DNA from: Flavobacteriaceae bacterium
GTDB lineage: Bacteria > Bacteroidota > Bacteroidia > Flavobacteriales > Flavobacteriaceae
Reading direction: 5' to 3'
Length of the DNA: 16,797 nucleotides
NCBI GenBank assembly: GCA_013042825.1
Contig: JABDPL010000270.1
Coordinates: forward strand, 1-16,797
In this document: piece by piece, positions 6,519 through 13,702 of the stretch
Position numbering within the stretch: position 1 is the first letter of the stretch
How the letters are laid out: each line of letters starts with the position of its first letter
Made by a program: the position numbers and the translations under genes
The notes under the pieces: generated by a model
What the model was told of the DNA's origin: nothing
Databases searched by the model: none
What the model saw: the letters and a program-made list of their open reading frames with translations, nothing else

Positions 6519-8417
6519 CTAATAGGGCCGTTCTTTTTTCCCCTCATAAAAATTGATAAAGGCCTGGTTCACAACACGGTTGCCTCCGACAGTAGGATAG
6601 TTCCCCGTGAAGTACCAATCGCCTGAATTTTTCGGACAGGCGATATGAAGATTTGTGATAGTTTGAAATATGATTTCTACAGGTACATTTATGTCTATAT
6701 CGCTGAGGAGTTCAGCTATTTTAGCAGAGATCTGATCGGCTGTAAATGGATCATAGATCTCTTTAACAAAATTCTTCACCTCACTATCGGCAAGATCAGT
6801 CTGATCTTTACATTTTTGATATACCTCATCGATAAGTTCGGCCATATTGTTTTCCTTCAGGAGTTCCAAAGCCGCCCTGAAGGCTACCAGGCTTTCTAAA
6901 TTGGCCATATCTATTCCATAGCAATCCGGGTAACGAATTTGGGGCGCAGAGGAGACCACCACAATTTTCTTAGGGTTAAGCCTGGCCAACATTTTGAGGA
7001 TACTCTTTTTCAGTGTGGTTCCGCGTACAATGCTATCATCTATGATCACCAGGTTGTCTTCGGGTTTGATCACACCGTAGGTAATATCGTATACATGTGC
7101 AACCAGGTCTTCACGGCTGCTGTCTTCGGTGATGAAGGTTCTGAGTTTGACATCCTTGACTGCTATTTTTTCAATCCTCGGCCTTACCGAAAGGATCTCT
7201 CGGACTCTGGCTGCAGAGATACTTCGTTTCCCCTCGAGTATGGCCCTGGTCTTCTTCTCATTCAGATAATCTTCCAGAGTCTCTATCATCCCAAAAAATG
7301 AGGTTTCTGCCGTATTGGGGATAAATGAGAACACTGAATTTTCGATATCATGACCGATACTCTCCAATACCTTTGGAATTATCAGCTTTCCTAAATGCTT
7401 GCGTTCCTGGTAAATTTCAGCATCACTTCCCCTCGAGAAATAAATGCGTTCGAATGAACAAGCACGGCGTTCAAGGGGTTTTATTATTCGCTTAATATCA
7501 ACCTGTCCGGAATTCTTTGTAATAATCGCATGGCCTGGTGGTAATTCATGAACTTTTTCAATAGAGACGTTAAATACAGTCTGAATCACCGGGCGCTCCG
7601 ATGCCACCACCACAACTTCATCGTCCTTATAATAATATGATGGTCTTATACCCGAAGGATCGCGCAACACAAATGAATCACCATGACCTAGGAGACCGGC
7701 CATTGCATATCCGCCATCCCAGTTCTTAGAAGCTTTTCTGAGGATCTTGGCCACATTTAGCCTTTCAGCTATTAAAGGCGAGCATTCGCTTTTGCTGTAG
7801 CCTTCCTTTTTCAGATCCTTATAGATCTTATCGACCGAATCATCGAGAAAATGACCAATTTTCTCCATTATGGTAATAGTGTCAGTATATTCCTTGGGAT
7901 GTTGTCCCAGGTCGACAAGATTCCTGAAGAGTTCCTTTACATTGGTCATGTTAAAATTACCTGCCAGGATAAGGTTTCTATGCATCCAGTTGTTCTGCCT
8001 GAGGAATGGATGAACGCTCTCAACACTATTCTTTCCGAAGGTTCCGTATCTCACATGACCCAGCAGAATCTCCCCGAGGTAGGGTACATGATTCTTTTGC
8101 GCGGGAATATCATCTTTGATCCCGGGGTTGTTTGCCAAGACCTTATTAATCCTGTTATTGATTTGAGAAAAGATATCCTGAATGGGCTGTGACTGTATCG
8201 ATCTTATTCTGCTGATGTAGCGCTCTCCTGGTTGTGTGTTGAGTTTAATGCTGGCAAATCCCGCACCATCCTGTCCCCGGTTGTGCTGCTTCTCCATCAT
8301 GAGATACATCTTGTTGATTCCGTAATAAGCGCTACCATATTTTTCCTTGTAATAGGACAAGGGCTTAAGCAGCCGGATCAATGCGATTCCGCATTCGTGT
8401 TTAATGCTATCACTCAT
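6519..8417 (-). CDS. purF: Amidophosphoribosyltransferase, long form
   Basis: 632 residues. Catalyses the first committed purine step: PRPP plus glutamine to phosphoribosylamine. It has an N-terminal class II glutamine amidotransferase domain with nucleophile Cys9 in HECGIAL (so an 8-residue propeptide must be removed), RGQDGAGF (48-54), HVRYGT (121-126) and the GN oxyanion pair (153-154). The C-terminal phosphoribosyltransferase domain has the PRPP loop IIDDSIVRGTT (458-468), with LRDPSGIRP (251-259) before it. Typical PurF proteins are about 470-510 residues; this one has extra segments, notably around 190-230 and an extension after about 545 ending in WYFTGNYPTVGG and ERPY. I regard it as the long Bacteroidota form. 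It lies 39 bases after the PfkB kinase, with no promoter in the gap, so the two are likely co-transcribed. Confidence 0.93.
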   Translation of the reverse strand: MSDSIKHECGIALIRLLKPLSYYKEKYGSAYYGINKMYLMMEKQHNRGQDGAGFASIKLNTQPGERYISRIRSIQSQPIQDIFSQINNRINKVLANNPGIKDDIPAQKNHVPYLGEILLGHVRYGTFGKNSVESVHPFLRQNNWMHRNLILAGNFNMTNVKELFRNLVDLGQHPKEYTDTITIMEKIGHFLDDSVDKIYKDLKKEGYSKSECSPLIAERLNVAKILRKASKNWDGGYAMAGLLGHGDSFVLRDPSGIRPSYYYKDDEVVVVASERPVIQTVFNVSIEKVHELPPGHAIITKNSGQVDIKRIIKPLERRACSFERIYFSRGSDAEIYQERKHLGKLIIPKVLESIGHDIENSVFSFIPNTAETSFFGMIETLEDYLNEKKTRAILEGKRSISAARVREILSVRPRIEKIAVKDVKLRTFITEDSSREDLVAHVYDITYGVIKPEDNLVIIDDSIVRGTTLKKSILKMLARLNPKKIVVVSSAPQIRYPDCYGIDMANLESLVAFRAALELLKENNMAELIDEVYQKCKDQTDLADSEVKNFVKEIYDPFTADQISAKIAELLSDIDINVPVEIIFQTITNLHIACPKNSGDWYFTGNYPTVGGNRVVNQAFINFYEGKKERPY

Positions 8418-8456
8418 AATGTAACTCTAAGAAACCTGTTCTTTTAAGATAAATCC

Positions 8457-9383
8457 TCACGACAATTCTATTTCAAATTGGGTTAGGTTTTTGAATTGTT
8501 GAAGCCTGACATATAACTCATCCAAGTTGAGTTCCAACATGCGTTCAGGTCCGAATTTCTCAACACAGAAAGAAGCCAAAGTTGATCCGTAAATCACGGC
8601 ATTTTTCATATTATCGAATGAGATATCATTGGTCTTGGCCAAATATCCTGCAAAGCCTCCTGCGAAAGTATCGCCGGCCCCGGTAGGGTCGAAAACCTCT
8701 TCCAGCGGTAGTGCCGGAGCAAAGAAAACATTGTCCTCATGAAACAATAAAGCCCCATGCTCCCCCTTTTTTATCACTACAAAACGAGGCCCCATTTCCT
8801 GGATCTTTCGAGCGGCCAACACCAGGGAATATTCATGGGTTAGCTGTCTCGCCTCTTCATCGTTAATCGTGACCACATCGGTACGTTTTAGAATGGCATG
8901 CAATTCTTCAAGGCTGTGTTCCATCCAAAAGTTCATCGTGTCGAGAATAACCAATTTCGGTTTTGAATTCATCTGATTCAGAACATTCATTTGGATGTCT
9001 GGATGCAGATTCCCAAGCATAAGGATGTCTGCATCTTTAAAGGTTTCAGGCACCTTGGGATCAAAATCTGCAAGAACATTGAGTTCGGTTGACAAAGTGT
9101 CCCTGGTATTCATATCATTATGATAACGTCCGCTCCAAAAAAAGGTTTTGCCATCTTCAACCACTTCTATACCTGATATATCGATCTGACGATCTTTTAA
9201 CAATTCTAAATACGCTTTCGGAAAATCACCACCAACCACTGATATTATAGCAGAATTTACATTGAAATGTGATGCGGCCAGGCCGATAAATGTAGCTGCT
9301 CCACCAAGAATTTTATCGGTTTGCCCGAAGGGCGTTTCTATCGCATCGAACGCGACAGTGCCAACAATAAGTAATTTGCTCAT
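8457..9383 (-). CDS. PfkB/ribokinase-family sugar or nucleoside kinase
   Basis: 308 residues, normal for the family. It transfers phosphate from ATP to a hydroxyl of a sugar or nucleoside. Visible: N-terminal LLIVGTVAFDAIETP strand and loop, GGAATF (28-32 region) that contacts substrate, a DTMNFW stretch (148-153), TINDEEAR (172-179), and the C-terminal signature DPTGAGDTFAGGF (232-244) with catalytic base Asp238. The substrate cannot be read from the sequence; its place between purN and purF makes a nucleoside or ribose-type substrate plausible, as an inference only. It follows a terminator hairpin and carries its own TAnnTTTG box, so it probably starts a separate transcript with purF. Confidence 0.9.
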   Translation of the reverse strand: MSKLLIVGTVAFDAIETPFGQTDKILGGAATFIGLAASHFNVNSAIISVVGGDFPKAYLELLKDRQIDISGIEVVEDGKTFFWSGRYHNDMNTRDTLSTELNVLADFDPKVPETFKDADILMLGNLHPDIQMNVLNQMNSKPKLVILDTMNFWMEHSLEELHAILKRTDVVTINDEEARQLTHEYSLVLAARKIQEMGPRFVVIKKGEHGALLFHEDNVFFAPALPLEEVFDPTGAGDTFAGGFAGYLAKTNDISFDNMKNAVIYGSTLASFCVEKFGPERMLELNLDELYVRLQQFKNLTQFEIELS

Positions 9384-9405
9384 AAAGGCTGAAAAGAATT
9401 CCCTG

Positions 9406-9413
9406 CAAACTTA
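9406..9413 (-). promoter_or_regulatory. Promoter -7 element for the PfkB kinase
   Basis: TAAGTTTG on the minus strand (9413-9406) matches TAnnTTTG exactly. The predicted start near 9401 leaves an 18-base leader. No TTG is found at the right distance; the -33 region lies within the terminator hairpin just upstream, so the promoter may be weak or regulated. Confidence 0.45.
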
Positions 9414-9416
9414 CGT

Positions 9417-9456
9417 AAAAAATAATCCGAATGAAAGCAGGTCCTTTCTTCGGATT
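9417..9456 (-). terminator. Intrinsic terminator after RNase H
   Basis: On the minus strand AATCCGAA (9456-9449) pairs with TTCGGATT (9431-9424). Inside the loop GAAAG pairs with CTTTC, leaving one A bulged. A six-T run follows at 9422-9417 after one A/T pair. It begins a few bases after the RNase H stop and separates purN-rnhA from the PfkB kinase and purF. Confidence 0.7.
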
Positions 9457-9462
9457 CAGGAC

Positions 9463-10101
9463 TTATTTTCTTCCAAAATCGGCTGGAATTTCACCCCATG
9501 CTTTGGTTTCCCATTTCACAACCCTTGTACTGTAATTATTCGAGTTGAGCCAGGTTTCTGCCCGGTCGATCAGTTCGAATAATTTTTCATTGGTTGCGGT
9601 TGGCATAAGGCTTGTATTACAATGCTTCTTCCGTATCCATGCCAATGCCGTACGCGAATCGGTATAAAGGATTTTTTGACTGTGTTGTTTCTTCAACCAG
9701 GCCAGTCCGTGTACGATGGCCAGAAACTCTCCAATATTATTGGTGCCGTCTTCAAAAGGGCCTTGTTTAAAGATCTGTTTCCCCGTTTCCAGATCAACAC
9801 CCCTGTACTCGAGTTTGCCAGGATTGCCGCCCACTGCTGCATCTACCGCAATGGACTTGCGATTGGGGTTTCCGAATTTGGCCAATTGTTCCCGGGAAGG
9901 TGCTTTACTTTTCGACTTCGACCGGATATAATCCTTGTATTTCCCTTTTATGGCTTTCCTGGCTAAGCTTTCCGATTCGAAAGCGATATATTGGGCTCCT
10001 CTAAAATCTTTAATCTGTTCCTGGCAATCTTTCCAACTTTTATAGATTCCTGGCTTATGGCCTTTCCAAACCACGTAATATTTTGGCTTTTTTGCAGACA
10101 C
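9463..10101 (-). CDS. rnhA: Ribonuclease H with N-terminal hybrid-binding domain
   Basis: 212 residues. Degrades the RNA strand of RNA-DNA hybrids such as primers and R-loops. Residues ~5-53 (KYYVVWKGHKPGIY...AFESESLARKAI) are a viroplasmin-like/RNase H1 hybrid-binding domain, then a basic Lys/Ser linker (~54-70), then the RNase H fold. The catalytic acids look complete: Asp87 (IAVDAA), Glu125 (NNIGEF), Asp148 (YTDSRTA) and Asp208 (IPADFGRK). The first motif reads DAA rather than the commoner DGS/DGA. The start is GTG at 10101, one base after the purN stop, so translation is probably coupled; no upstream ATG is available without running into purN. It is followed by an intrinsic terminator. 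Confidence 0.92.
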   Translation of the reverse strand: MSAKKPKYYVVWKGHKPGIYKSWKDCQEQIKDFRGAQYIAFESESLARKAIKGKYKDYIRSKSKSKAPSREQLAKFGNPNRKSIAVDAAVGGNPGKLEYRGVDLETGKQIFKQGPFEDGTNNIGEFLAIVHGLAWLKKQHSQKILYTDSRTALAWIRKKHCNTSLMPTATNEKLFELIDRAETWLNSNNYSTRVVKWETKAWGEIPADFGRK

Positions 10102-10102
10102 T

Positions 10103-10669
10103 TTAATCGTTTAGAAGGGATTCTACCACTCTTGGGAAATGTTCCATTTCGAGTTGATGGATCTTGGCTGCCAGGTCTTCAGCCGAATCTGAAGGGTCAA
10201 TTGTGCATTTGGCCTGGAAGATTATGACTCCTTCATCGTAGCGTTCATTAACATGATGAATGCTTATGCCGGATTCCGTTTCCTTATTGGCGATAACCGC
10301 GTCGTGAACATACATGCCGTACATACCTTTACCACCGTAATTTGGTAATAAAGCCGGATGGATATTAATGATCTTACCGGGGAAGGCCTTGAGAATCTTT
10401 TCGGGAACCATCCATAGGAATCCGGCCAGGACGATAAGATCAGGATTCTTGAACTTCAGCAGATCAAGAATATCATCGGTTTGAAAAAAGGCTGATCTAT
10501 TAAAGGCAAGGCAGCTCACTTTGAGTCGGTTACAACGTTCGATGACTTTGGCATGGGGATTGTTGGTGAGCACTTGAACAACACTCGCTCCAGATCTGTC
10601 TTGAAAATACCCGATCAAATTTTCAGCATTAGTTCCCGAACCGGACGCGAAAATCACAATTTGTTTCAT
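10103..10669 (-). CDS. purN: Phosphoribosylglycinamide formyltransferase
   Basis: 188 residues, normal length. Transfers a formyl group from 10-formyltetrahydrofolate to GAR, the third step of purine synthesis. Motifs: N-terminal IVIFASGSGTNAENLI phosphate-binding loop, LAGFLWMVPEKIL, and INIHPALLPNYGGKGMYG with the catalytic Asn/His pair. HHVNERYDEGVIIFQ carries the later Asp of the active site. The frame begins two codons earlier with TTG at 10675, but the ATG at 10669 gives the family's MKQIVIFASGSG start and is preferred. First gene of a purN-rnhA unit. I found no perfect promoter in the 182 bases before acpP on this strand. Confidence 0.94.
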   Translation of the reverse strand: MKQIVIFASGSGTNAENLIGYFQDRSGASVVQVLTNNPHAKVIERCNRLKVSCLAFNRSAFFQTDDILDLLKFKNPDLIVLAGFLWMVPEKILKAFPGKIINIHPALLPNYGGKGMYGMYVHDAVIANKETESGISIHHVNERYDEGVIIFQAKCTIDPSDSAEDLAAKIHQLEMEHFPRVVESLLND

Positions 10670-10812
10670 GAACAAGGAAGGCTAAAGCGTTGCTCAGACA
10701 AAAGAAAGAATAATTATTAACAATTAGAAGTAAAAAAGAAATTCTTCAATTTAAAATGAGTAAATTACATTCTAATTTTTGGTGTAAAAGCCTGTTTTAA
10801 AAATAAGTTTTT

Positions 10813-10820
10813 TATTTTTG
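10813..10820 (+). promoter_or_regulatory. Promoter -7 element for acpP
   Basis: TATTTTTG matches TAnnTTTG. The only upstream partner at suitable distance is CTG (10792-10794, 18-base spacer), a one-base variant of TTG. The predicted start near 10825 gives an A-rich leader of about 27 bases before the acpP ATG. No matching FapR/FabR-type operator was recognised. Confidence 0.55.
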
Positions 10821-10851
10821 CGACCTAATTAAAACTTAAAATTTAAAGATT

Positions 10852-11085
10852 ATGTCAGACATTGCATCTCGTGTAAAAGCGATAATTGTAGACAAACTTG
10901 GTGTTGATGAAAATGAAGTGGTTAGTGAAGCGAGTTTTACTAACGATCTAGGAGCAGATTCACTCGATACCGTTGAGCTGATCATGGAATTTGAAAAAGA
11001 ATTCGATATACAGATTCCTGATGACCAGGCAGAAAATATCGCGACTGTCGGTCAAGCTATTTCTTACATAGAAGACGCAAAATAA
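10852..11085 (+). CDS. acpP: Acyl carrier protein
   Basis: 77 residues, acidic, normal size. Carries growing fatty acyl chains on a 4'-phosphopantetheine arm attached to Ser37 in the motif GADSLDTVEL. The whole four-helix pattern is present (SRVKAIIVDKLGV; LIMEFEKEF; IATVGQAISYI). First gene of acpP-fabF-rnc, 13 bases before fabF; the same order occurs in many bacteria. The ATG at 10852 follows an A/T-rich leader (aaaatttaaagatt) with no strong Shine-Dalgarno, as usual in Bacteroidota. Confidence 0.97.
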   Translation: MSDIASRVKAIIVDKLGVDENEVVSEASFTNDLGADSLDTVELIMEFEKEFDIQIPDDQAENIATVGQAISYIEDAK

Positions 11086-11098
11086 AGCATCATATTTT

Positions 11099-12349
11099 AT
11101 GAATTTAAGGCGAGTTGTAGTTACCGGGATAGGAGCACTGACGCCGATAGGAAATTCCAAAGATGAATATTGGGAAGGCCTTGTCAATGGCAAAAGCGGT
11201 GCCGCACCGATAACCTATTTCGATACAGAGAAATTCAAGACTAAATTCGCCTGTGAACTTAAGGGCTTCAATCCTACCGATCATCTCGACAGGAAAGAAG
11301 CCCGTAAAATGGACAAGTTTGCCCAATATGCCATGGTTGCTACCGGTGAGGCCATAACCGATGCCAAACTTGATCTGGATTCTATTGATAAACTGCGCGT
11401 GGGCGTTATCTGGGGCGCCGGTATTGGCGGACTGGAAACCTTTCAGGATGAGGTCCTGAATTTCGGTAGAGGCGACGGTACCCCGAGATTCAACCCCTTC
11501 TTTATTCCCAAGATGATCGCCGATATTGCACCCGGCAATATTTCCATTAAATATGGTTTTATGGGGCCTAACTATACAACGGTCTCCGCCTGTGCATCAT
11601 CTGCGAATGCCATTATCGATTCTCTGAACTACATCCGCCTCGGTCATTGTGATATTATCGTAACCGGTGGTAGTGAAGCGGCGGTGACTATGGCAGGCAT
11701 GGGAGGATTTAATGCCATGCATGCGTTATCAACCCGTAATGATTCCCCTGAAACGGCCTCGAGGCCATTCGACGCAACTCGTGATGGTTTTGTGCTGGGT
11801 GAAGGTTCGGGAGCGCTCATTCTTGAAGATTATGAGCATGCCAAATCCAGAGGCGCGAAGATTTATGCTGAAGTACTCGGAGGCGGATTGTCCTCTGATG
11901 CATATCATATGACAGCACCACACCCGGACGGGTTGGGTGTTATAGCAGTCATGAGAAATTGTTTAAAAGATGCCGGTTTGGAACCGGAAGCAGTCGATAC
12001 TATTAATACTCACGGAACTGCTACCCCGCTTGGAGATGTAGCAGAATTAAAAGCTATTTCAGAAGTATTTGGTGATCACGCGAAACATATCAATATCAAC
12101 TCCACCAAATCCATGACCGGTCATCTGCTCGGGGCAGCGGGAGCAATTGAGGCTATTGCCTCAATCATGTCGATGGAACATGGAATAGTCCCACCAACAA
12201 TTAATCATACCACCGTAGATGACACCATTGACCCGGACCTGAACCTGACCTTAAATAAGGCCCAGAAACGGGATGTTAAGGTAGCCATGAGCAACACCTT
12301 TGGATTTGGAGGTCATAATGCATGTATATTATTTAAAAAAATAGACTAA
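11099..12349 (+). CDS. fabF: 3-oxoacyl-ACP synthase II
   Basis: 416 residues, normal for FabF. Condenses malonyl-ACP with acyl-ACP to elongate fatty acids. Thiolase-fold catalytic triad: Cys165 (TVSACASSANA), His305 (NTHGTATPLGD) and His342 (SMTGHLLGAAGA), with Lys337 of STKS supporting. The C-terminal NTFGFGGHNACILF is the usual family ending. Lies 13 bases after acpP and 7 before rnc, clearly one transcript. No odd residues seen. Confidence 0.97.
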   Translation: MNLRRVVVTGIGALTPIGNSKDEYWEGLVNGKSGAAPITYFDTEKFKTKFACELKGFNPTDHLDRKEARKMDKFAQYAMVATGEAITDAKLDLDSIDKLRVGVIWGAGIGGLETFQDEVLNFGRGDGTPRFNPFFIPKMIADIAPGNISIKYGFMGPNYTTVSACASSANAIIDSLNYIRLGHCDIIVTGGSEAAVTMAGMGGFNAMHALSTRNDSPETASRPFDATRDGFVLGEGSGALILEDYEHAKSRGAKIYAEVLGGGLSSDAYHMTAPHPDGLGVIAVMRNCLKDAGLEPEAVDTINTHGTATPLGDVAELKAISEVFGDHAKHININSTKSMTGHLLGAAGAIEAIASIMSMEHGIVPPTINHTTVDDTIDPDLNLTLNKAQKRDVKVAMSNTFGFGGHNACILFKKID

Positions 12350-12356
12350 ATTCTTA

Positions 12357-13097
12357 ATGCATTTTGTTCGCAACATATTTAATTCCCGATCTGGAAAAGA
12401 CGGGAATTTTTTTGTTAGGATAAAAGCAATACTCGGCTTTAAACCCAAAATCTTAAACATTTACAGGGTGGCATTTACCCATCGTTCGATGAATCGCAAA
12501 GATAAAGATGGTAATGCCATAAATTATGAGCGTCTGGAATTTTTAGGTGATGCCATGCTCAGTGCTATTATCGCCACACATCTGTATAATGAAGTTCCTC
12601 AGGGCGATGAAGGATACCTTACAAAGATGCGTTCGAAGATCGTTAGCCGGGAGCATTTAAATGAACTCGGTAAAGAACTCGATCTTATCGAATACGTCGA
12701 GAGCAAAATTCCAAAGGACAATTTCGGCAATAACATCTATGGAAATCTTTTCGAAGCACTTGTAGGAGCTATCTATCTTGACCGTGGTTATCAGTACTGC
12801 GAAAAGTTCATTTTTGATAAGGTAATCATACCGCATGTCGACATTCAGAAACTTGAGGGCAAGGTGATCAGTTACAAGAGTCTGCTAATCGAATGGTGCC
12901 AGAAAGAAAAGAACAGCTTCGATTATGACGTTTATGAGGATACGGGAAATGATGAACTTCGGCATTTCTCGGTTAAGCTTTCAATAAATGACAAGGTCAT
13001 CGCCAAAGCAAGGGCAACCTCAAAAAAGAAAGCTGAAGAAAAGGCATCAAAACGTGCGTTTTTTGCCTATCAAAGCCAGATTTCAAGGGCGATATGA
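12357..13097 (+). CDS. rnc: Ribonuclease III
   Basis: 246 residues. Cuts double-stranded RNA in rRNA and mRNA processing. The N-terminal nuclease domain has signature ERLEFLGDAMLS (58-69) with Glu61 and Asp65. The second metal cluster reads GNLFEALVGAIYLD (129-142), where Glu133 is kept but the position of E. coli Asp114 is Asn130. The C-terminal double-stranded RNA binding domain (~173-240) ends with the KKKAEEKASKRAF helix. An N-terminal extension of ~20 residues precedes the fold. The start at 12357 is 7 bases after fabF. The Asn may be normal for this phylum; activity is still expected because Asp114 is not the essential metal ligand. No clear terminator follows. Confidence 0.95.
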   Translation: MHFVRNIFNSRSGKDGNFFVRIKAILGFKPKILNIYRVAFTHRSMNRKDKDGNAINYERLEFLGDAMLSAIIATHLYNEVPQGDEGYLTKMRSKIVSREHLNELGKELDLIEYVESKIPKDNFGNNIYGNLFEALVGAIYLDRGYQYCEKFIFDKVIIPHVDIQKLEGKVISYKSLLIEWCQKEKNSFDYDVYEDTGNDELRHFSVKLSINDKVIAKARATSKKKAEEKASKRAFFAYQSQISRAI

Positions 13098-13191
13098 GAA
13101 TATCATCAAAATTCAGATTTGACTACATCCTTTTCGTTTGTTTTTTGTTGAAAGAAAAATGATTCATTCAAGATAGTATTCTTCTAAATGC

Positions 13192-13199
13192 TATATTTA
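13192..13199 (+). promoter_or_regulatory. Possible promoter element for the IPExxVDY-pyk pair
   Basis: TATATTTA differs from TAnnTTTG by its last base and ends 20 bases before the ATG at 13220. No convincing TTG lies 17-23 bases upstream. The 122-base gap after rnc would be a natural place for a promoter, but the match is weak. Confidence 0.3.
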
Positions 13200-13219
13200 C
13201 ACTACTTAAAATTAAGTCT

Positions 13220-13702
13220 ATGGCGATGCATAAACTTATGATTGACGATTTCGATGATGAGGTCTATGCCCTCATTGCCATTCATTGTTCAATCGAAGAT
13301 TATCGCCTGGCATTTTTACTGAATAAACATCTTGGCATCAATTTCAGCCGCTGTGAAAGGGATGTTGATTTTGACTACCTCAAAGCTTCCTTCCCAATTT
13401 TTGAATGGGAAGACCAACAGCATCAAGTCACATGGAACCTGGTAGCCAATATTTGCAAGAAAGAAGAGGAAAGCGTGGTTAGTTCAGGATCGCTGTTCGC
13501 CGATCCGATAAAAAACATCAAATCCTTTAATTTAATCCCGGAGATGGAGCAGGTTGATTTCTTTATCAAGATCCGAAATGATGGCAGCCCTGTTCATGAA
13601 AGAAAAATTGTACGAATTATACAAGATATTCCGCAGATTGCAGCGGTTTATACAGTAGATATATTTGATCTGAAATCCCGTGAAAATTTAATTTTTGATT
13701 GA
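13220..13702 (+). CDS. IPExxVDY family protein
   Basis: 160 residues, cytoplasmic: no signal peptide or membrane segment. It carries the namesake motif as IPEMEQVDF (106-114), with Phe in place of the final Tyr, and a typical N-terminus HKLMIDDFDDEVYALIAIHCSIEDYRLAFLLNKHL. The family is found in Bacteroidota, usually directly before pyruvate kinase, and has no known biochemical function. Here its stop TGA shares its A with the pyk ATG (TGATG), so the two are translationally coupled. A role in controlling or assembling pyruvate kinase is an inference from position only. A second ATG two codons in (13226) is a possible start. Confidence 0.88.
   Translation: MAMHKLMIDDFDDEVYALIAIHCSIEDYRLAFLLNKHLGINFSRCERDVDFDYLKASFPIFEWEDQQHQVTWNLVANICKKEEESVVSSGSLFADPIKNIKSFNLIPEMEQVDFFIKIRNDGSPVHERKIVRIIQDIPQIAAVYTVDIFDLKSRENLIFD

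Noticed and set aside
6939..7301. 120-codon frame on the plus strand inside purF
   Set aside because: Antisense to the PurF phosphoribosyltransferase domain, with no family likeness; a by-product of codon use.
10709..10718. AATAATTATT palindrome between purN and acpP
   Set aside because: Ten A/T bases in a very A/T-rich gap are expected by chance, and it does not line up with either predicted promoter.
10699..10723. Possible purN promoter (TTG, TTCTTTTG on the minus strand)
   Set aside because: The -7 box has a mismatch at the key A and the spacer is only 14 bases, outside the usual range.
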